Part shown: piece by piece, positions 5,091 through 6,274 of the stretch
Layout of the letters: every line of letters starts with the position of its first letter
How positions within the stretch are numbered: position 1 is the stretch's first letter
Notes under the pieces: model-generated
Database searches by the model: none
What the model saw: only the letters and a program-made list of their open reading frames with translations
What the model was told of the DNA's origin: nothing
From: Hyphomicrobiales bacterium
GTDB taxonomy: Bacteria; Pseudomonadota; Alphaproteobacteria; Rhizobiales; GCA-2746425
DNA length: 6,274 bases
Direction: 5' to 3'
NCBI GenBank assembly: GCA_002746425.1
Contig: NVXB01000016.1
Span: forward strand, 7,010 to 13,283
Position numbers and translations under genes: made by a program

Positions 5091-6274
5091 ATGGCTACTC
5101 AGTCGAAGGCCGCTGCCCAGATCAATCAGATCAATCAGGCTGCAACCCCATCCTATTCACCGCTGATGTTTCTCAGCGCCTTGGGCGGTGGGGGCTTGGC
5201 GGTTACGTTTTTCCTCTATTTGATGTTTTGGGTGCCGCATAAGGGCCGCCCCGTGCCTGTCTTTGAAGATATAGCATCGGCCTTCACCACGGGCGGGCTT
5301 GCCAGCCAGATCGCCATTGCCATCGCCATGGCGGGCATCGCTTTCTTCGGTTTCAGCCTGTTTAAATCCTTGATTTGGAATTTTGGTCAGTTCCGCAAAT
5401 TCCGCACAACGCAGGAATATACAAATCTGGTGGCTGGAAACGGCGCGGGCCAGTTGATGGCCATTCCGCTTGCGCTGGCAATGGCCGTTAATGCTGGTTT
5501 CATTATTGGTCTTGTTTTCGTGCCGGGGCTTTGGTCCGTCATTGAATATCTGTTTCCCATTGCCATGGTCACCTTTGTGATTGTTGGTGCCTACAGCTTC
5601 AAAGTGTTCGGTAAACTTGCGGGCAATGTCCTGTCCGGCAAATTTGATTGCGCCAAAAACAACACGTTTGCTCAGATGCTGCCTGCCTTTGCCTTCTCGA
5701 TGGTCGCCGTTGGCCTGGCCGCACCGGCTGCCATGTCTTCCAACATGATCGTCGTTGGCATCGCCATCGTGCTCTCCACCCTGTTCGCCATGACAAGCAT
5801 CATTCTTGGCCTGATCGCCTTTGTTTTGGGCATGCGCTCTGTGCTGGAAAACGGCTTGGCAAAAGACGCCGCACCAACGCTGATGATCGGTGTTCCGATG
5901 CTGACAGTGCTGGGTATTTTGTGGCTGCGTCAGTCTCACGGCATGCATATACATTTTGATGCCCATAGCGGTGCCGGTGATACATTTCTGTTCCTGACAG
6001 GCATGATCACAGCGCAAACCCTGTTGCTGATGGCTGGTTTTGCTGCGGTTCGCCACACTAAATATGCCGCCAATTACATTTATGGCTCAATGAAATCGGC
6101 AGGTGCCTATGCTCTGATCTGCCCATTGGTTGCCTACAATGTGCTGATGCAGTTCTTCATCAACAAAGGCTTGGTTGCCACTGGCATGATCGCGAAATTT
6201 GATGTGGCTTATTGGGCTCTGACCGGCTTTGCCATTGCCTTTCAGCTCGCCGCAATCTGGTTATTCTTCAAGCT
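5091..6274 (+). CDS. Polytopic inner-membrane protein, partial (3' end outside window); tentatively TsoY-like
   Basis: The frame is open from ATG 5091 to the right edge (394 complete codons, no stop). A polar, Gln-rich N-terminus (about 1-22, with QINQINQ) is followed by many hydrophobic segments: roughly 25-47, 68-90, 115-140, 145-168, 192-212, 216-242, 255-276, 298-316, 334-354 and one near the edge, so about ten membrane spans. Features are VPHKGRPVPVFEDI after the first span, a basic GQFRKFRTTQEY loop after the second, and a His-rich loop (His283, 286, 288, 292) between spans 7 and 8. Cys344 is followed by Pro inside a late span. There is no signal peptide beyond the first span. It resembles a conserved alphaproteobacterial membrane family that I recall being annotated as TsoY family (seleno)protein, but I cannot confirm this. 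It has its own promoter and operator, so it is regulated apart from the iron operon. Substrate unknown; transport is inferred only from topology. Confidence 0.85.
   Translation, partial: MATQSKAAAQINQINQAATPSYSPLMFLSALGGGGLAVTFFLYLMFWVPHKGRPVPVFEDIASAFTTGGLASQIAIAIAMAGIAFFGFSLFKSLIWNFGQFRKFRTTQEYTNLVAGNGAGQLMAIPLALAMAVNAGFIIGLVFVPGLWSVIEYLFPIAMVTFVIVGAYSFKVFGKLAGNVLSGKFDCAKNNTFAQMLPAFAFSMVAVGLAAPAAMSSNMIVVGIAIVLSTLFAMTSIILGLIAFVLGMRSVLENGLAKDAAPTLMIGVPMLTVLGILWLRQSHGMHIHFDAHSGAGDTFLFLTGMITAQTLLLMAGFAAVRHTKYAANYIYGSMKSAGAYALICPLVAYNVLMQFFINKGLVATGMIAKFDVAYWALTGFAIAFQLAAIWLFFK
5118..5138 (+). repeat. Short tandem repeat in the membrane-protein N-terminus
   Basis: CAGATCAAT occurs twice in tandem (5118-5126, 5127-5135), followed by CAG, and encodes QINQINQ. 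It is in frame and keeps the gene open. It is probably a small local duplication in a tolerant cytoplasmic tail. Confidence 0.6.

Noticed and set aside
5157..6056. 299-codon open frame on the minus strand
   Set aside because: It lies entirely antisense to the membrane-protein gene. Its product is very rich in His, Gln, Asn and Lys, as expected from reading hydrophobic codons backwards, and has no recognisable domain.

Overview
The window reads as ordinary chromosomal DNA from an alphaproteobacterium, probably a Hyphomicrobiales/Rhizobiales-like or related marine lineage. This rests on the gene set (an IrpA-type imelysin next to a diheme DUF1111 oxidoreductase, a second imelysin and a Tat-exported DUF1513 protein), the moderate GC content and the gene style. 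Genus cannot be fixed from the sequence. All six genes lie on the + strand, there is almost no spare DNA, and no mobile element, tRNA, rRNA or CRISPR array is visible.

Region 1 (1-4924) is a tightly packed five-gene cluster that looks like one operon whose promoter lies left of the window. In order it holds: the C-terminal part of an IrpA-type imelysin; a cytoplasmic Bfd-like [2Fe-2S] protein; an exported diheme cytochrome-c-type oxidoreductase (DHOR/DUF1111); a second, divergent imelysin; and a Tat-exported DUF1513 protein predicted to be a beta-propeller. Gaps are 21 and 24 bp, then the last three genes overlap by 4 and 1 bp. Four of the five products act, or should act, outside the cytoplasm. 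Together they look like a periplasmic iron-handling module: imelysins as metal-binding/delivery proteins, the diheme protein as a redox partner, and the DUF1513 protein as an accessory. This function is inferred from family knowledge; substrate and mechanism are not shown by the sequence. A strong 14-bp hairpin lies inside the Bfd-like gene and is followed by a T-run only when read on the minus strand.

Region 2 (4925-5090) is a 166-bp intergenic stretch. Only a weak hairpin follows the operon. Near its right end is a good sigma70-like promoter whose -10 lies inside a 24-bp near-perfect palindrome, followed by a strong ribosome binding site. This is a convincing layout for a repressor-controlled promoter.

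Region 3 (5091-6274, running off the right edge) is a separately transcribed polytopic inner-membrane protein. It has a histidine-rich loop and resembles a poorly characterised alphaproteobacterial membrane family (tentatively TsoY-like).
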